From assembly GCF_900107165.1 (NCBI RefSeq), contig NZ_FNOY01000030.1, forward strand, positions 1-33,107: 33,107 nucleotides of DNA, in the 5' to 3' direction. This document shows, piece by piece, positions 1 through 9,400 of this stretch (within the stretch, counting starts at the first letter, position 1; every line of letters starts with the position of its first letter). The notes under the pieces were generated by a model. It did no database searches. It was not told the origin of the DNA and saw only the letters and a list, made by a program, of their open reading frames with translations. Origin of the DNA: Nitrosomonas halophila (lineage in GTDB: Bacteria; Pseudomonadota; Gammaproteobacteria; Burkholderiales; Nitrosomonadaceae). A program made the translations under genes and the position numbers.

Positions 1-95
1 TCATCTTCTCAGAGATTGGGCGGGGTGCTCCACTATCACCGGCCATGGTCTTACAAAAGGCGCTTTCGGTTACCCACAAATTCTGCCGAGGAGCC
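1..95. repeat. Left copy of inverted 92-bp repeat (probable IS end)
   Basis: Bases 4-95 are identical, in inverted orientation, to 33016-33107 at the other end of the window. Identity stops abruptly after the terminal GAGGAGCC, where the two flanks diverge (CGATATTT here). A sharp outer boundary reading GGCTCCTCGG inward is what an insertion-sequence terminus would look like. The TGTGGGTAACC stretch just inside it recalls ISL3-type ends, but this is only a resemblance. No transposase lies inside the window, so the element body would have to lie outside, to the left. The identity is seen directly; the IS reading is inference. Confidence 0.75.
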
Positions 96-240
96 CGATA
101 TTTAAAGCTGATTCCACCGCAGAAAACGGATATTTTTATAGACTCGTGCAACATTCGGGCTAGAGGTACAGTCTGTTTTTGTCTTGCTGCCACAGTTTTT
201 AATTTTGGCTGCTCTCAGTCTAACGGTAGCAAATACCGAT
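96..240. other. AT-rich spacer without a recognisable gene
   Basis: This 145-bp stretch separates the left repeat from the 3' end of the ligase gene. Short open frames running in from the repeat have no recognisable protein similarity. It could hold the 3' untranslated end of the ligase transcript, or the remains of the next gene of the polysaccharide cluster cut off by the repeat element. No clear terminator hairpin with a T-run was seen. Confidence 0.5.
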
Positions 241-1563
241 TTAACCAGATGAGTCGTTTTGATGTGCCATCAGTTTTTTGTGAGGTGGACAAGAGGTAAC
301 TCCTGTCTCTATCGCTTGATCTTTTAAATCCTGAGACATAACCCATGCTTTTGCTAGCATTACCATTATTAAAATATTGTAAGGCAAGTCAAAATAAGCC
401 AGACTCAGAAAAGCCCCACCAACTGCATACCCAACAAGACTTACTTGGGCCATGGCACCAAGCTGAGCTGCCCACAAAGTATGTGGTGTGCTGCGCGCAT
501 TTCTCATCAACCACCCAGCCTCACGAAAGGTAGTAATCCATATGAGGAGAAAGAGGAATAGTCCTATGAATCCGTGATTCCCAAGAATCTCAAAGTATAT
601 ACTGTGTGCAGCACGAACTATAGTTTCATATTTTCCATAAAGGAAGAAATATTCAGAATATTGGTAGCTCATTCCGGCGCCAAATAATTCATGCTTAGCT
701 ACTTCCCATGCCACATGCCAAGCATTTAGCCTTCCGATGGCCGAAGCATCTACCTGATATTCTGAAATAGTCTGCATACGTGTCCACCAGTGCTCGGGGA
801 GCATTGGCAGCATTGCGACTGCGATGATGAAAAAAAGTATTGCCAAAGCTCCTTTATTTGGGCTGCGCCACCAAAAAACACCACTCATTGCAATGATGGC
901 AACTAAGGCTCCCCTGGAATGTGATCCAAATGCAGCAATAACACACAACAGCATTACTATGCTGAGTATATGACGCCATACCTGTCGCGAAACTTGGAGC
1001 TGTAGAAAGTGTATAAGCGGGATAATAATAATGAGTGCCAGCGCGAACTCATTGTTTCCCTCGATAAAGGTATCCGGAGGTCCCCATACACGATAGTTTC
1101 CTAGTGTAGCGAGTGTAAATGCACCACCCTTTGCGCCCAGTATCGCTAATGAACCGATCATAATCCATGCAAATGTCATGATATGCTCCTTGGTTTGAAG
1201 CAACATCAATGTAATGAACGCCATAAAGAAAATCTTCATGGATCGATTCCAGAGCCAGTATCCATCTGCTACATTATGGCTCATTAGCCAGGATACTGTG
1301 ATCCATGAAACAAAAATAGCGAGCAAAACAACTGGCAATCCCAAAAAGGGGGAGCGTCGTTCCTTGGTGAATACGAGGCCAAGTAATGTTACACCCACAG
1401 TGAATGCTGCGACTGGTGCAGTAGCGATAAATCCCCATGCATAGCGATGGGGGTTCATGGTGCTTACCCAGGTCCAAAGCATTACTCCAATCCAAGGACG
1501 ACGGAACGCGTGCAAGCCAGCTGCCAGGACAATAAGAGCTATGACGATATCGCGTAAAGACAC
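241..1563 (-). CDS. O-antigen/O-glycosylation ligase family protein (exosortase A-associated type)
   Basis: The protein has 440 residues and is almost entirely hydrophobic, with roughly ten to twelve membrane segments. A larger loop around residues 265-320 carries the motif GRLNAWHVAWEVAKHELFGAG, followed by an AHSIYFEILGNHGF segment. This Wzy/WaaL-like architecture, and especially the N-terminal half, matches the family annotated as putative O-glycosylation ligase of exosortase A (XrtA) systems, inner-membrane proteins thought to transfer or polymerise polysaccharide on a lipid carrier. The start is a GTG 11 bp after the transglutaminase-like gene, so the two are probably co-transcribed. No exosortase or PEP-CTERM gene is in view, because the cluster is cut off at the left edge. 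The broad family is fairly sure; the exact acceptor is unknown. Confidence 0.82.
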   Translation of the reverse strand: MSLRDIVIALIVLAAGLHAFRRPWIGVMLWTWVSTMNPHRYAWGFIATAPVAAFTVGVTLLGLVFTKERRSPFLGLPVVLLAIFVSWITVSWLMSHNVADGYWLWNRSMKIFFMAFITLMLLQTKEHIMTFAWIMIGSLAILGAKGGAFTLATLGNYRVWGPPDTFIEGNNEFALALIIIIPLIHFLQLQVSRQVWRHILSIVMLLCVIAAFGSHSRGALVAIIAMSGVFWWRSPNKGALAILFFIIAVAMLPMLPEHWWTRMQTISEYQVDASAIGRLNAWHVAWEVAKHELFGAGMSYQYSEYFFLYGKYETIVRAAHSIYFEILGNHGFIGLFLFLLIWITTFREAGWLMRNARSTPHTLWAAQLGAMAQVSLVGYAVGGAFLSLAYFDLPYNILIMVMLAKAWVMSQDLKDQAIETGVTSCPPHKKLMAHQNDSSG

Positions 1564-1574
1564 GGTGAGACCAA

Positions 1575-2384
1575 CTATCCTTTGATTCTAGTTATAAGAT
1601 GCGGGAGAAAGACTGTCATCAAAACTAATCCAATACTACATATAGAAAGAACCCCAAGAATACTGGAAATTAAAAGCTTTGGATCTTCTAGCCAACGGGG
1701 ACGATAAATCAAGGATGGTTCATCAATGTATCTTGCAAGAAATAAACCAACAAATTGTGTGAGAGAGTTCTTGGCCCAATTAACCGTGACTGGATAGGAA
1801 TAGTGAATACCATCGGGGCCAAGACGATAAAACGCGACCTTATCCTCCGGGCCGCGTTGCAAAATCAATTCATCTAACCTCGTTTGTAGAATATCGGCGT
1901 CGTTACGTAGTGCTTGAATTCCGTAGTAGCGACCATCTGGTGATGGGAAAGAGATATTGTAAATAGGGTCAACTGCTATTGCACCATCTTTCGTTATTGC
2001 TTCCACTACGGTATGTCCAAATGCGCAGGTATCACATGGCGAAAGCATTACTAGCGTGGCGGGAACATTTAGTTCATCCAGGATAGCGGCCAATAATCGG
2101 GATTTATCAGCACAATCACCGCCTTCTTGCATGATTTGTGTGGGGGTTGGACCGAGTGCCGGAAAAATAAAATAACGATCATTTTTAGCAAAACCACCGG
2201 TGCTATATACGAGCGCATTAAGCCGCTCTATATCTTGGGCTGTAATAACATTATCATCCTGTATGACCGATTGAGCGAACGCCAATAACGCTGCATTATC
2301 AGATCGCCAATCAAATTGAACATATAATCCGGCTCCAGAGAAGAATAGAGCCAAGAATACTATAACTAATCTTAGTTTGTTCAT
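1575..2384 (-). CDS. Transglutaminase-like domain membrane protein
   Basis: This protein of 269 residues has an N-terminal membrane anchor (about residues 4-22) and a C-terminal membrane helix (about 237-262) around a soluble papain-fold domain. The catalytic triad of transglutaminase-like proteins is visible: Cys91 in GGDCADKS, His124 in AFGHTVVEA and Asp139 in IAVDPIY. The fold suggests a periplasmic or membrane-tethered cysteine protease or amidase, not a true cross-linking enzyme. It lies 11 bp upstream of the ligase gene on the same strand, so it may process or modify a component of the exopolysaccharide machinery. The substrate cannot be read from sequence. The ATG start lacks a strong Shine-Dalgarno sequence. 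Confidence 0.78.
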   Translation of the reverse strand: MNKLRLVIVFLALFFSGAGLYVQFDWRSDNAALLAFAQSVIQDDNVITAQDIERLNALVYSTGGFAKNDRYFIFPALGPTPTQIMQEGGDCADKSRLLAAILDELNVPATLVMLSPCDTCAFGHTVVEAITKDGAIAVDPIYNISFPSPDGRYYGIQALRNDADILQTRLDELILQRGPEDKVAFYRLGPDGIHYSYPVTVNWAKNSLTQFVGLFLARYIDEPSLIYRPRWLEDPKLLISSILGVLSICSIGLVLMTVFLPHLITRIKG

Positions 2385-2499
2385 GATATTCGGCGTAATA
2401 TGTGATCAGTAGAGGGAATAAGTGAGCTTAGCTAAGACAATTGAAGGTGAGACTTCAAATGTATCGGCATATTTCCTTAATATTTTAATATTCTCAACT

Positions 2500-2955
2500 T
2501 TAGACATCCAGCCCCCATCCTTGCGTCATCCGAGCAGTGACATAAAGTAGCCGGACATGCTTGTTCATCATCACGGGCGCCAGGCTGCGCACCAATACCA
2601 GCGCGATAGTCCGCTTGTTGCGATTGCCAGTGGCGGGGACAGAACGGGAAACGATTGGTAACATGCATTTCCTGCCCGCAATGGCACTGCCCGGCGGCTT
2701 CTCGGATTGGCGTGGAATTAATGTGTCGTCGATGACCACCTCGAACAAGGTTCCCGCTAGTCGTAGCGTTCGAACATTGCCGCGTTCCATAAGTTTGTAG
2801 TAAGCAGTCCAGTGGCAGCCTCTGGTAATGGCGCTGATTGCGCGTGTCACCCAGCCTGACAGGCAAAGACGAACAGTTTGAGCACATAGGACATCGGACA
2901 CCAAATGAGGAGTTAAAACTCCTTCAGTGGTCGACCACGCGAATTTTTCCTTCTA
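2500..2955 (-). pseudogene. Decayed DDE transposase fragment (IS701/IS4-like)
   Basis: One minus-strand frame reads without a stop from about 2955 to 2500. It contains FAWSTTEGVLTPHLVSDVL, then GCHWTAYYKLMERGNVRTL and VVIDDTLIPRQSEKPPGS, a pattern typical of the N-terminal half of IS701/IS4-like DDE transposases around the first catalytic Asp. A segment that would normally connect IDDTL to the next conserved block is shortened, and the frame ends soon after VRLLYVTARM, so the C-terminal catalytic part is missing. There is no convincing start codon, and a TAG lies just upstream. It is a relic between two exopolysaccharide genes. The exact IS family is uncertain. Confidence 0.72.
2908..2938. 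repeat. Two adjacent small palindromes in the transposase relic
   Basis: AGGAGTT and AACTCCT (2908-2914 and 2917-2923) form inverted arms. GTGGTCGACCAC (2927-2938) is a perfect 12-bp palindrome. Both lie inside the extended open frame of the transposase fragment, so they may be incidental coding sequence and not regulatory sites. Confidence 0.4.
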
Positions 2956-3007
2956 TCAAGTAATTTTTGCTCATTTGTGAATATTTTTTACGTCTCGTAT
3001 CGCTGCT

Positions 3008-5227
3008 TCAATTCTGCCCTAAGGACCGATTCTCTGGTGATGAATGTCTAAACTTGAGATTTTTATTCTTTTGGCCCCGATTATTATATGTGGGCGTATT
3101 TTCTCTTGGAAGATAAGGATAGTCTGGAAAGCCGGCCGCATGGCGATTTCCATGCCACGTATTCTGAGGTGGAACTTGTTTCGCAGAAAAACCTATGATG
3201 GTATTCTCAAACACAGTCGGTTCGGGCACATCGCGCCAATGTACCAATCTACTGTTCCTGCCTAGATCATCAATGATGGTGTTGCCCTGAATCAATGTGC
3301 TGTTTTGTGGCCATTGATGGTAATTTGGTCCAGCACCGCCTCTTTGCTCCAGTCCGATACCAATCATATCGTTATTTGAAGTCTTTGGTCCCATCTGCAG
3401 AATATTGTTACGGATCACAGTAATGCCGCCATTAGGAACGTCGATCAGTCGACTGTCAACCCCCTCCAGAGAGGCAACAATACTATTTTCAATCGTGGTT
3501 TTAGCAGCACGACTCTTTATTTCATGCCCCTGCCCCTTTGATGACAAGAACTTACTGCCCCGAATAATCAAGTGGTCAATATGGTTCGCGTATATGCCGT
3601 GCGCAGAGCCACCATGACCCAATCTTTCAAATACACTATCTTCAACAATAATTGTGCTACCAGTGTTATTGCCGGCCAGAACTCCTTGCTGGCCATCATG
3701 GAAATACACTTTCTGCAAGGTAAGATTCTTACCTTCCTGACGTATCGCTGCGCCATTGCCGCCACTAACAGCCATACCTGACACTTCCAGGCCTCGAATA
3801 AGAGTGTTATTGCCTTTAATTACAAGCGTTGCCTTGCCACCGACAGTTGCATTCTTGAGATGTGCACCAGAAGCCTCAATAGTAATGTTATCAGCCGTGA
3901 TAGTAGCGCCTTCCCTCCAGATTCCCGGTAAAATGGTGACGATATCCCCATGTCTTGCAGCATTAAAGGCATCCTGAATGCTGGTAAATTTCCGTTCGCC
4001 TATCGCAGCACGAGGAACATGAGGATCAAGTAAGGCTCCTGCTTCGGGCGGTGCAGCTTTATAGAGCCAGACATTGCCTCTAGAATGGCCATAAGCTGCA
4101 AAAACCTTTACTTCGGATAGATAAATGAATTTTCCAAAGCTGCCATTAGACAGGGATTGATCAGAAGGGGGAGATTTTTTTGTTGGAAAAGAACGAAATT
4201 TCTTATCGCTAAAATCCCATGTCCAGATTGTTTTACTACCATCCCAGAACACAAATCGATCATATACTGAATCATACGCCACCCCTTTATTAAATAAATT
4301 CGGGATATCTTGTGGCCATCTTTCTACAAGGACAATCCGACCTATCCCATCTGTAGCAGTGATTGCCCGATTCATGCCGGCTCCACGGTCTATCACGTAT
4401 ATTTTCTCGTCCTTTGCTGTCAGAATATTTGCAGTGGTCATATGATCACCAAAATATCCGTAATTCACATCTCTGGCAGATCCATCAGCTGAATATTCTC
4501 TCTGATATCCTTTTTGGCCAAATCCAAAAAACCCCCAAAGCACATCTCTCTTCGGGTGAATAATTAAATGAGTCGGAGCTGGCAGGCCTTTATGATTATG
4601 CAGCGTCCACTCCTTGGTTTCTGGGTTAAACTCCCAGATTCCTGGTAATGGCGCTTGTTGATCCCCATCCGGAAGATAGCCAGACCCACCACCAACCCAC
4701 AGGGTTCTAGTCGATGGCCACCACACAACTGCATCATAGGTATGCCGCGATACTGGGCCTATATATGGCCTCTTGGTTTGAGGATCATACGGCGAAGGGG
4801 CAGTTAGGCGCTCCCAGGACAGCGTCCGAAAACTGAACCGATAAACTTCGTTTCCACCGTAATCATTATGTCCCCCGCCAGTAAAATACCAGTCATGGTT
4901 GATGACATCAAAACCAGCGCCTCCCCAGGCCTGGAACACGCCACTCGGCCCAACAACTCCCCAAAACCCAAACGCCCCTTTGGGTGCAGCAGCCATGATT
5001 GAGTCATGCTCGGCACGCGTCACCAAAGGTGCGGATGTATTGGGAATTTCCAGCCATTCACCCGGTTGCATCGTTGAAACCAATTCTCTGAGTCGCTTTA
5101 GCTCGCTTTTCTCCTCGGCATGTACACTACTACAGGAATATATGCCGTACATAATCATGAGCGCAGCCATAGCAAGAATGCGGCTATATGCTCGGTATTG
5201 ATACAAAGATGATTTTTTCATCAGCAT
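3008..5227 (-). CDS. Exported two-domain protein: beta-propeller plus right-handed beta-helix
   Basis: The product is 739 residues from the chosen ATG at 5227, which follows GGAGG at six-base spacing; an in-frame upstream extension to 5284 lacks such a site. A basic N-terminus and hydrophobic stretch ending near SCSSVHA form a signal peptide. The first half has kelch/galactose-oxidase-like repeats (YFTGGGHNDYGG, WVGGGSGYLPDG, IWEFNPETKEW). The second half begins near FTSIQDAFNAARHGDIVTI and is a ladder of short beta-helix repeats (LIIRGSKF, TTIENSIV, ITVIRNNIL, STLIQGNTI), as in pectate-lyase or chondroitinase-B-like folds. Such proteins bind, cleave or epimerise acidic polysaccharides. Next to a ligase and a deacetylase, an exopolysaccharide-processing role is likely but inferred. 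No catalytic residues are assigned. Confidence 0.75.
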   Translation of the reverse strand: MLMKKSSLYQYRAYSRILAMAALMIMYGIYSCSSVHAEEKSELKRLRELVSTMQPGEWLEIPNTSAPLVTRAEHDSIMAAAPKGAFGFWGVVGPSGVFQAWGGAGFDVINHDWYFTGGGHNDYGGNEVYRFSFRTLSWERLTAPSPYDPQTKRPYIGPVSRHTYDAVVWWPSTRTLWVGGGSGYLPDGDQQAPLPGIWEFNPETKEWTLHNHKGLPAPTHLIIHPKRDVLWGFFGFGQKGYQREYSADGSARDVNYGYFGDHMTTANILTAKDEKIYVIDRGAGMNRAITATDGIGRIVLVERWPQDIPNLFNKGVAYDSVYDRFVFWDGSKTIWTWDFSDKKFRSFPTKKSPPSDQSLSNGSFGKFIYLSEVKVFAAYGHSRGNVWLYKAAPPEAGALLDPHVPRAAIGERKFTSIQDAFNAARHGDIVTILPGIWREGATITADNITIEASGAHLKNATVGGKATLVIKGNNTLIRGLEVSGMAVSGGNGAAIRQEGKNLTLQKVYFHDGQQGVLAGNNTGSTIIVEDSVFERLGHGGSAHGIYANHIDHLIIRGSKFLSSKGQGHEIKSRAAKTTIENSIVASLEGVDSRLIDVPNGGITVIRNNILQMGPKTSNNDMIGIGLEQRGGAGPNYHQWPQNSTLIQGNTIIDDLGRNSRLVHWRDVPEPTVFENTIIGFSAKQVPPQNTWHGNRHAAGFPDYPYLPRENTPTYNNRGQKNKNLKFRHSSPENRSLGQN

Positions 5228-5410
5228 GTTACACCTCCGTTTCTTAACCAATGTTATCGCACAATTATCGTGCATTCGACCCATTCTGCTGCAGCATCTC
5301 CTTCAATCGTGCGTCCCAAGCGAGGAATCAATGCGGAGTAGCGCGACCTCCATTCATTCCCGCAAAAAATTTCTTAATGCAGGAGAATCGCCGTGAATTT
5401 GCCATTATTT

Positions 5411-5433
5411 CACTATGGCTCACATAGTGAGCC
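5411..5433. promoter_or_regulatory. Two overlapping inverted repeats upstream of the deacetylase gene
   Basis: CACTATG (5411-5417) pairs with CATAGTG (5423-5429). The overlapping GGCTCAC (5417-5423) pairs with GTGAGCC (5427-5433). Each is a perfect 7-bp inverted repeat, and the two cannot form at the same time. They lie about 80 bp before the deacetylase start, in the divergent intergenic region shared with the beta-helix gene. The arrangement could be an operator for a dimeric regulator, or alternative RNA hairpins in a leader. Function is inference only. Confidence 0.4.
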
Positions 5434-5512
5434 CTCATAGTAAAATATCTGCCAGTCTATGCATATAAATAGATTAGACTGAGAAAATAGCACAAGTATA
5501 GAGGCAAAATTT

Positions 5513-6457
5513 ATGAACTTTTTTTCTACGCTATTTCACTCAAAAATAAAGTTATCCATACTCATATATCATCGTGTTTTACCAGAATCAGATCCTTTGT
5601 TTGGTTCTGGGGGAGATATTGTTGATTTTGGTTTGCAGTTAAAGTATCTGGTTAGAAACTTTAAAGTGCTACCTCTATTTGAAGCTGTAAACAGATTACG
5701 CGACGGCACACTCCCCGCCCGCGCAGCTTGCATCACTTTCGATGATGGTTATGCGGATAACGAAGCGATTGCGTTGCCACTGCTGAATAAATTTGGTTTG
5801 CCTGCCACGTTCTTTATCGCGGCTGGCTTCCTCGATGGCGGCAGAATGTGGAACGATACCGTGATTGAATCCTTTCGACATGCCCAGGGAAATACAATTG
5901 ATCTGCGGGAAATTGATCTGGGTTTGCACACCATCACGACACTCCCCGATCGTCGTCAAGCACTGTTTGCCACCATCGATGCACTTAAGTATATGGATCC
6001 CAAGCTCAGGCAAACCCAGGTAGAGAAATTGGCGAACCTAATTGCGGCGGATCTACCGGATGATCTCATGATGACAGCCGATCAAGTCCGCACCCTGCAT
6101 CGCAACGGAATGGAAATTGGGGGCCATACGATGAATCACCCAATTCTGGCACGTCTTGACGATGCCAGCGCCCGCATCGAAATTGCAGAAGGCAAAGCCA
6201 AACTGGAAGCCATTACAGGGGCGCCAGTACGATTTTTCGCCTATCCCAATGGCAAACCAGGCAAAGACTACTTGCCCGCCCATGTTGCAATGCTCAAAGA
6301 ACTCGGGTTTGAGGCAGCGGTATCGACTGCCTGGGGTGCTGCCCGTCATGGAAGCGATATGTATCAGTTGCCGCGCTTCACCCCTTGGGACAAAAGTGAA
6401 TTCTTCTATGTGTTGCGCATGCTACGAAACATGATGCAGGCGGTCCAGACTGTATGA
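5513..6457 (+). CDS. Polysaccharide deacetylase family protein (CE4, NodB-like)
   Basis: This 314-residue protein has the NodB homology signature. LSILIYHRV marks the start of the barrel, TFDDGYADN carries the catalytic base and metal-binding Asp pair, GGHTMNHP supplies the metal-binding His residues, and FFAYPNGKPG follows later in the domain. The family removes N- or O-acetyl groups from polysaccharides such as poly-N-acetylglucosamine or nascent exopolysaccharide. No signal peptide is obvious. The ATG follows GAGG at about eight bases. It is divergent from the beta-helix gene. The first ~190 bp of the gene are about one third GC while the following 240 bp are about 52% GC, suggesting a mosaic or recombined gene. 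The family is sure; the substrate is unknown. Confidence 0.9.
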   Translation: MNFFSTLFHSKIKLSILIYHRVLPESDPLFGSGGDIVDFGLQLKYLVRNFKVLPLFEAVNRLRDGTLPARAACITFDDGYADNEAIALPLLNKFGLPATFFIAAGFLDGGRMWNDTVIESFRHAQGNTIDLREIDLGLHTITTLPDRRQALFATIDALKYMDPKLRQTQVEKLANLIAADLPDDLMMTADQVRTLHRNGMEIGGHTMNHPILARLDDASARIEIAEGKAKLEAITGAPVRFFAYPNGKPGKDYLPAHVAMLKELGFEAAVSTAWGAARHGSDMYQLPRFTPWDKSEFFYVLRMLRNMMQAVQTV

Positions 6458-6476
6458 AGTAGCATGTTTTGCTACT
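6458..6476. terminator. Hairpin between convergent genes
   Basis: AGTAGCA (6458-6464) and TGCTACT (6470-6476) form a 7-bp stem with a five-base loop between the deacetylase stop and the hrpA stop. The latter lies inside the stem. No long T-run follows on either strand, so it may be only a weak or factor-dependent bidirectional terminator. Confidence 0.35.
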
Positions 6477-9400
6477 CATGCACGTTTTCCCATAATTTCT
6501 CCAGACGCTTAACTGAAACGGGTGCCGGCGTTTTCAGCTCCTGGGCGAATAAGGAAACACGAAGTTCTTCCAATTGCCAGCGGAATATCTCCAAATTTGG
6601 ATCATGGATACCCTTCTGGGCATGTTTCTGTAAGCGCTGCAAATACTGTTGCCATAACCTGGCCACAGCTTCCGTTTGCTGGCTATCGCGAGCGGGGTTT
6701 TTGCGGAATTTTTCAAGCCGCAAAGTCATGCCCTTAAGATAGCGAGGATAATGCTGCAAGTATTGCCAATGCGTGTGGCTGAGAAAACCGGGATAAATCA
6801 GATGCTGCAGCTGCGCTTGCAACGATTCGTCAACACCTTTGTCCAGCTTGCCGATTGAAGCCTTCAGTTGTTTGAATGCCTGATAGGCTGCGGCAATTGT
6901 TTCGATCAATTGCGCATAGGCATTTGCGACAACACCCAACCGAGACCTTGCCTTTCCGGTTTGCGCAACAAATTCACCATGGGTGCGTGGCAGCGCATCG
7001 TCGCCAAGCAAAGCACGTTCAAGTATCGCAGCCAGTATATCCGCATGCAATTGATCACGCGCAATCAGGCCGCTCAACAGCAAAACAGCCTGCTGATTGA
7101 CTGGCAAACGTTTTTCCAGTTGTTTGATCCGCTCTCTGAGCGCCAGATATAACAAACGTTTGACCCCCGCCCGCATGCTGCTGTCAGCAGCCTCAAAGGT
7201 ATCGAACAATCGGATTGCCACACTGTCTTGCTGGTCTACCAAAGCGGGATAGCCTGTCATTGCCATACCGGCGCGTTCGAATGTCAGCTCGCGCGGCAAT
7301 TCACCAAAATCCCATTGGGTGATGTCCTCACGCTCAATGGCGTGTTTGCCTCCATTCACCTGCTGCGCGAACATCTGTTGGGCAGTACGACCGAATTGTG
7401 CCTTCAGCGGCGCAAGTGCTTTGCCTGAACCCAGCTCGTTACCCTCGTCGTCCAATATGCTGTAATTCATTAGCAGATGAGCTGGCAGTGCTTGATCCTC
7501 CCATGTATCGAGAGCAGGTTTGCTGCCTGTCTTGGCTTCAACAAAAACGGCCAAATATTCTAGGAGCGGACGGGTTTGAGGGCGTGCATCGAGATCGATC
7601 AGGAACTGGGTAACGATATCGGGCAGTGGAATCAAATGTCGACGGATCTGCTTGGGCAGCATTTTAAGATAAGCGGTGACTTTCTCGCGTATCAATCCCG
7701 GCACCAGCCGGTCAAAATGAAAATCTTCGAACTTGTTCAATAACGGCAAAGGTATCCCCACGGTCACGCCATCGAGTGGATGCCCGGGATCAAAGCGATA
7801 ACTCAGGGGTAACAAGTGTCCGTCAATATTGAGGTTTTCAGGAAATTGGATTTCGGATCCTGCATCCGCTGCATGGCGCATGAGCATCTCACGCGTGAGA
7901 TGCAATGCCTGAGGATTCGATTGCTCTGCCTGTCGGCGCCACTTCTCAAACGATTTTCCATTGTGCACATCCGGCGGAATGCGTGCCGCGTAGAATTCAA
8001 AGATTTTTTCTTCGTCAACCAATACATCCTGGCGCCTGGTTTTATTCTCCAATGCCTTGATCTCTTCGATCAGACGGCGATTCTGCTGCAGGAACGGGAG
8101 GGGTTCTGCATATTCGCCTGCCACCAGCGCTTCGCGGATAAAAATCTCTCGGGCATGTTCGGGATTGACGGCGCCATACCCTACACGCCGCTTGGGCACG
8201 ATGGTCAGGCCATAGAGCGTCACCCGCTCGAAAACCATCGGTTGCGCGCGCCGCTTTTCCCAGTGAGGATCGAAATAATGTTTTTTGCAGAGCTTCCCGG
8301 CAATCTTTTCCAGCCATGATGAATCGATTGCTGCCACACAGCGTGCATAGAGACGGGAGGTTTCAGCCAGCTCGGCCGCCACGATCCATTTGGGCTTTTT
8401 CTTTTTCAACGATGAACCGGGGAAGATGGAAAACTTTATGCCACGTGCGCCCAGATATTCGTCCTCGCCTTCTGCCTTGAAGCCGATGTTACCGAGCAGT
8501 CCGGCCAATAACGCGCGGTGTATTTCATCGTAGCCGGCAGGAATTTGATTGGGTCGCAACCCCATCTCTGTTACCAGCGCATGCAACTGGCCGTGAATTT
8601 CACGCCATTCACGCATCCTGCGGTGCGAAATAAAGTTGTCCTGGCACTGCGCAATCAGTTTTTTATTCGATTTCTTATGCTTGAGCAGCTCATCGAAAAA
8701 ATCCCATAATTTCAAATAGCCGATAAAATCCGAGCGCTCGTCACGGAACGGCAGATGCGCCCGGTCGGCGGCCGCTTGTTGCTCGAACGGACGGTCGCGC
8801 GGATCCTGCAGGCTGAGAGCCGCAGCGATGATGAGCACTTCAGTCAGACAATTCTCCTGTCTGGCGGCCACAATCATGCGGGCAATTCTGGGATCGATAG
8901 GAAACTTCGCCAGCTGCTGACCTACTGGAGTCAGCGCTTTGTTGGTATCGATCGCGCCCAGTTCTGCCAGTAATTGATAGCCATCCGCGATCATGCGCGG
9001 CGCAGGTGGCTGAATGAATGGAAAATTTTCCACTTCACCGATCTTCAGCGACTTCATTCGCAAAATAACCGCTGCCAGCGAAGAACGCACAATTTCTGGA
9101 TCTGTAAAGGCAGGCCGAGTGTTGAAATCTGTTTCCGAATACAAGCGGATACACACGCCGCTCATCACCCGCCCGCAGCGCCCGGCCCGCTGATTGGCTG
9201 ATGCCTGTGAAATTTTTTCAACCAGCAGTTGCTCGACCTTGTTACGGTAACTGTAACGGTTGATACGCGCGAGTCCAGTATCGATGACATACCGGATCCC
9301 GGGCACGGTCAGTGACGTTTCAGCGACATTGGTCGTCAACACGATTCGGCGCCGGTTACTGGGCGTGAACACGCGCGCCTGTTCGGCATGGGATAAACGA

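Noticed and set aside
45..299. An 84-codon plus-strand frame starting in the left repeat
   Set aside because: It crosses the repeat boundary at 95/96 and runs antisense into the ligase 3' end, with no protein similarity.
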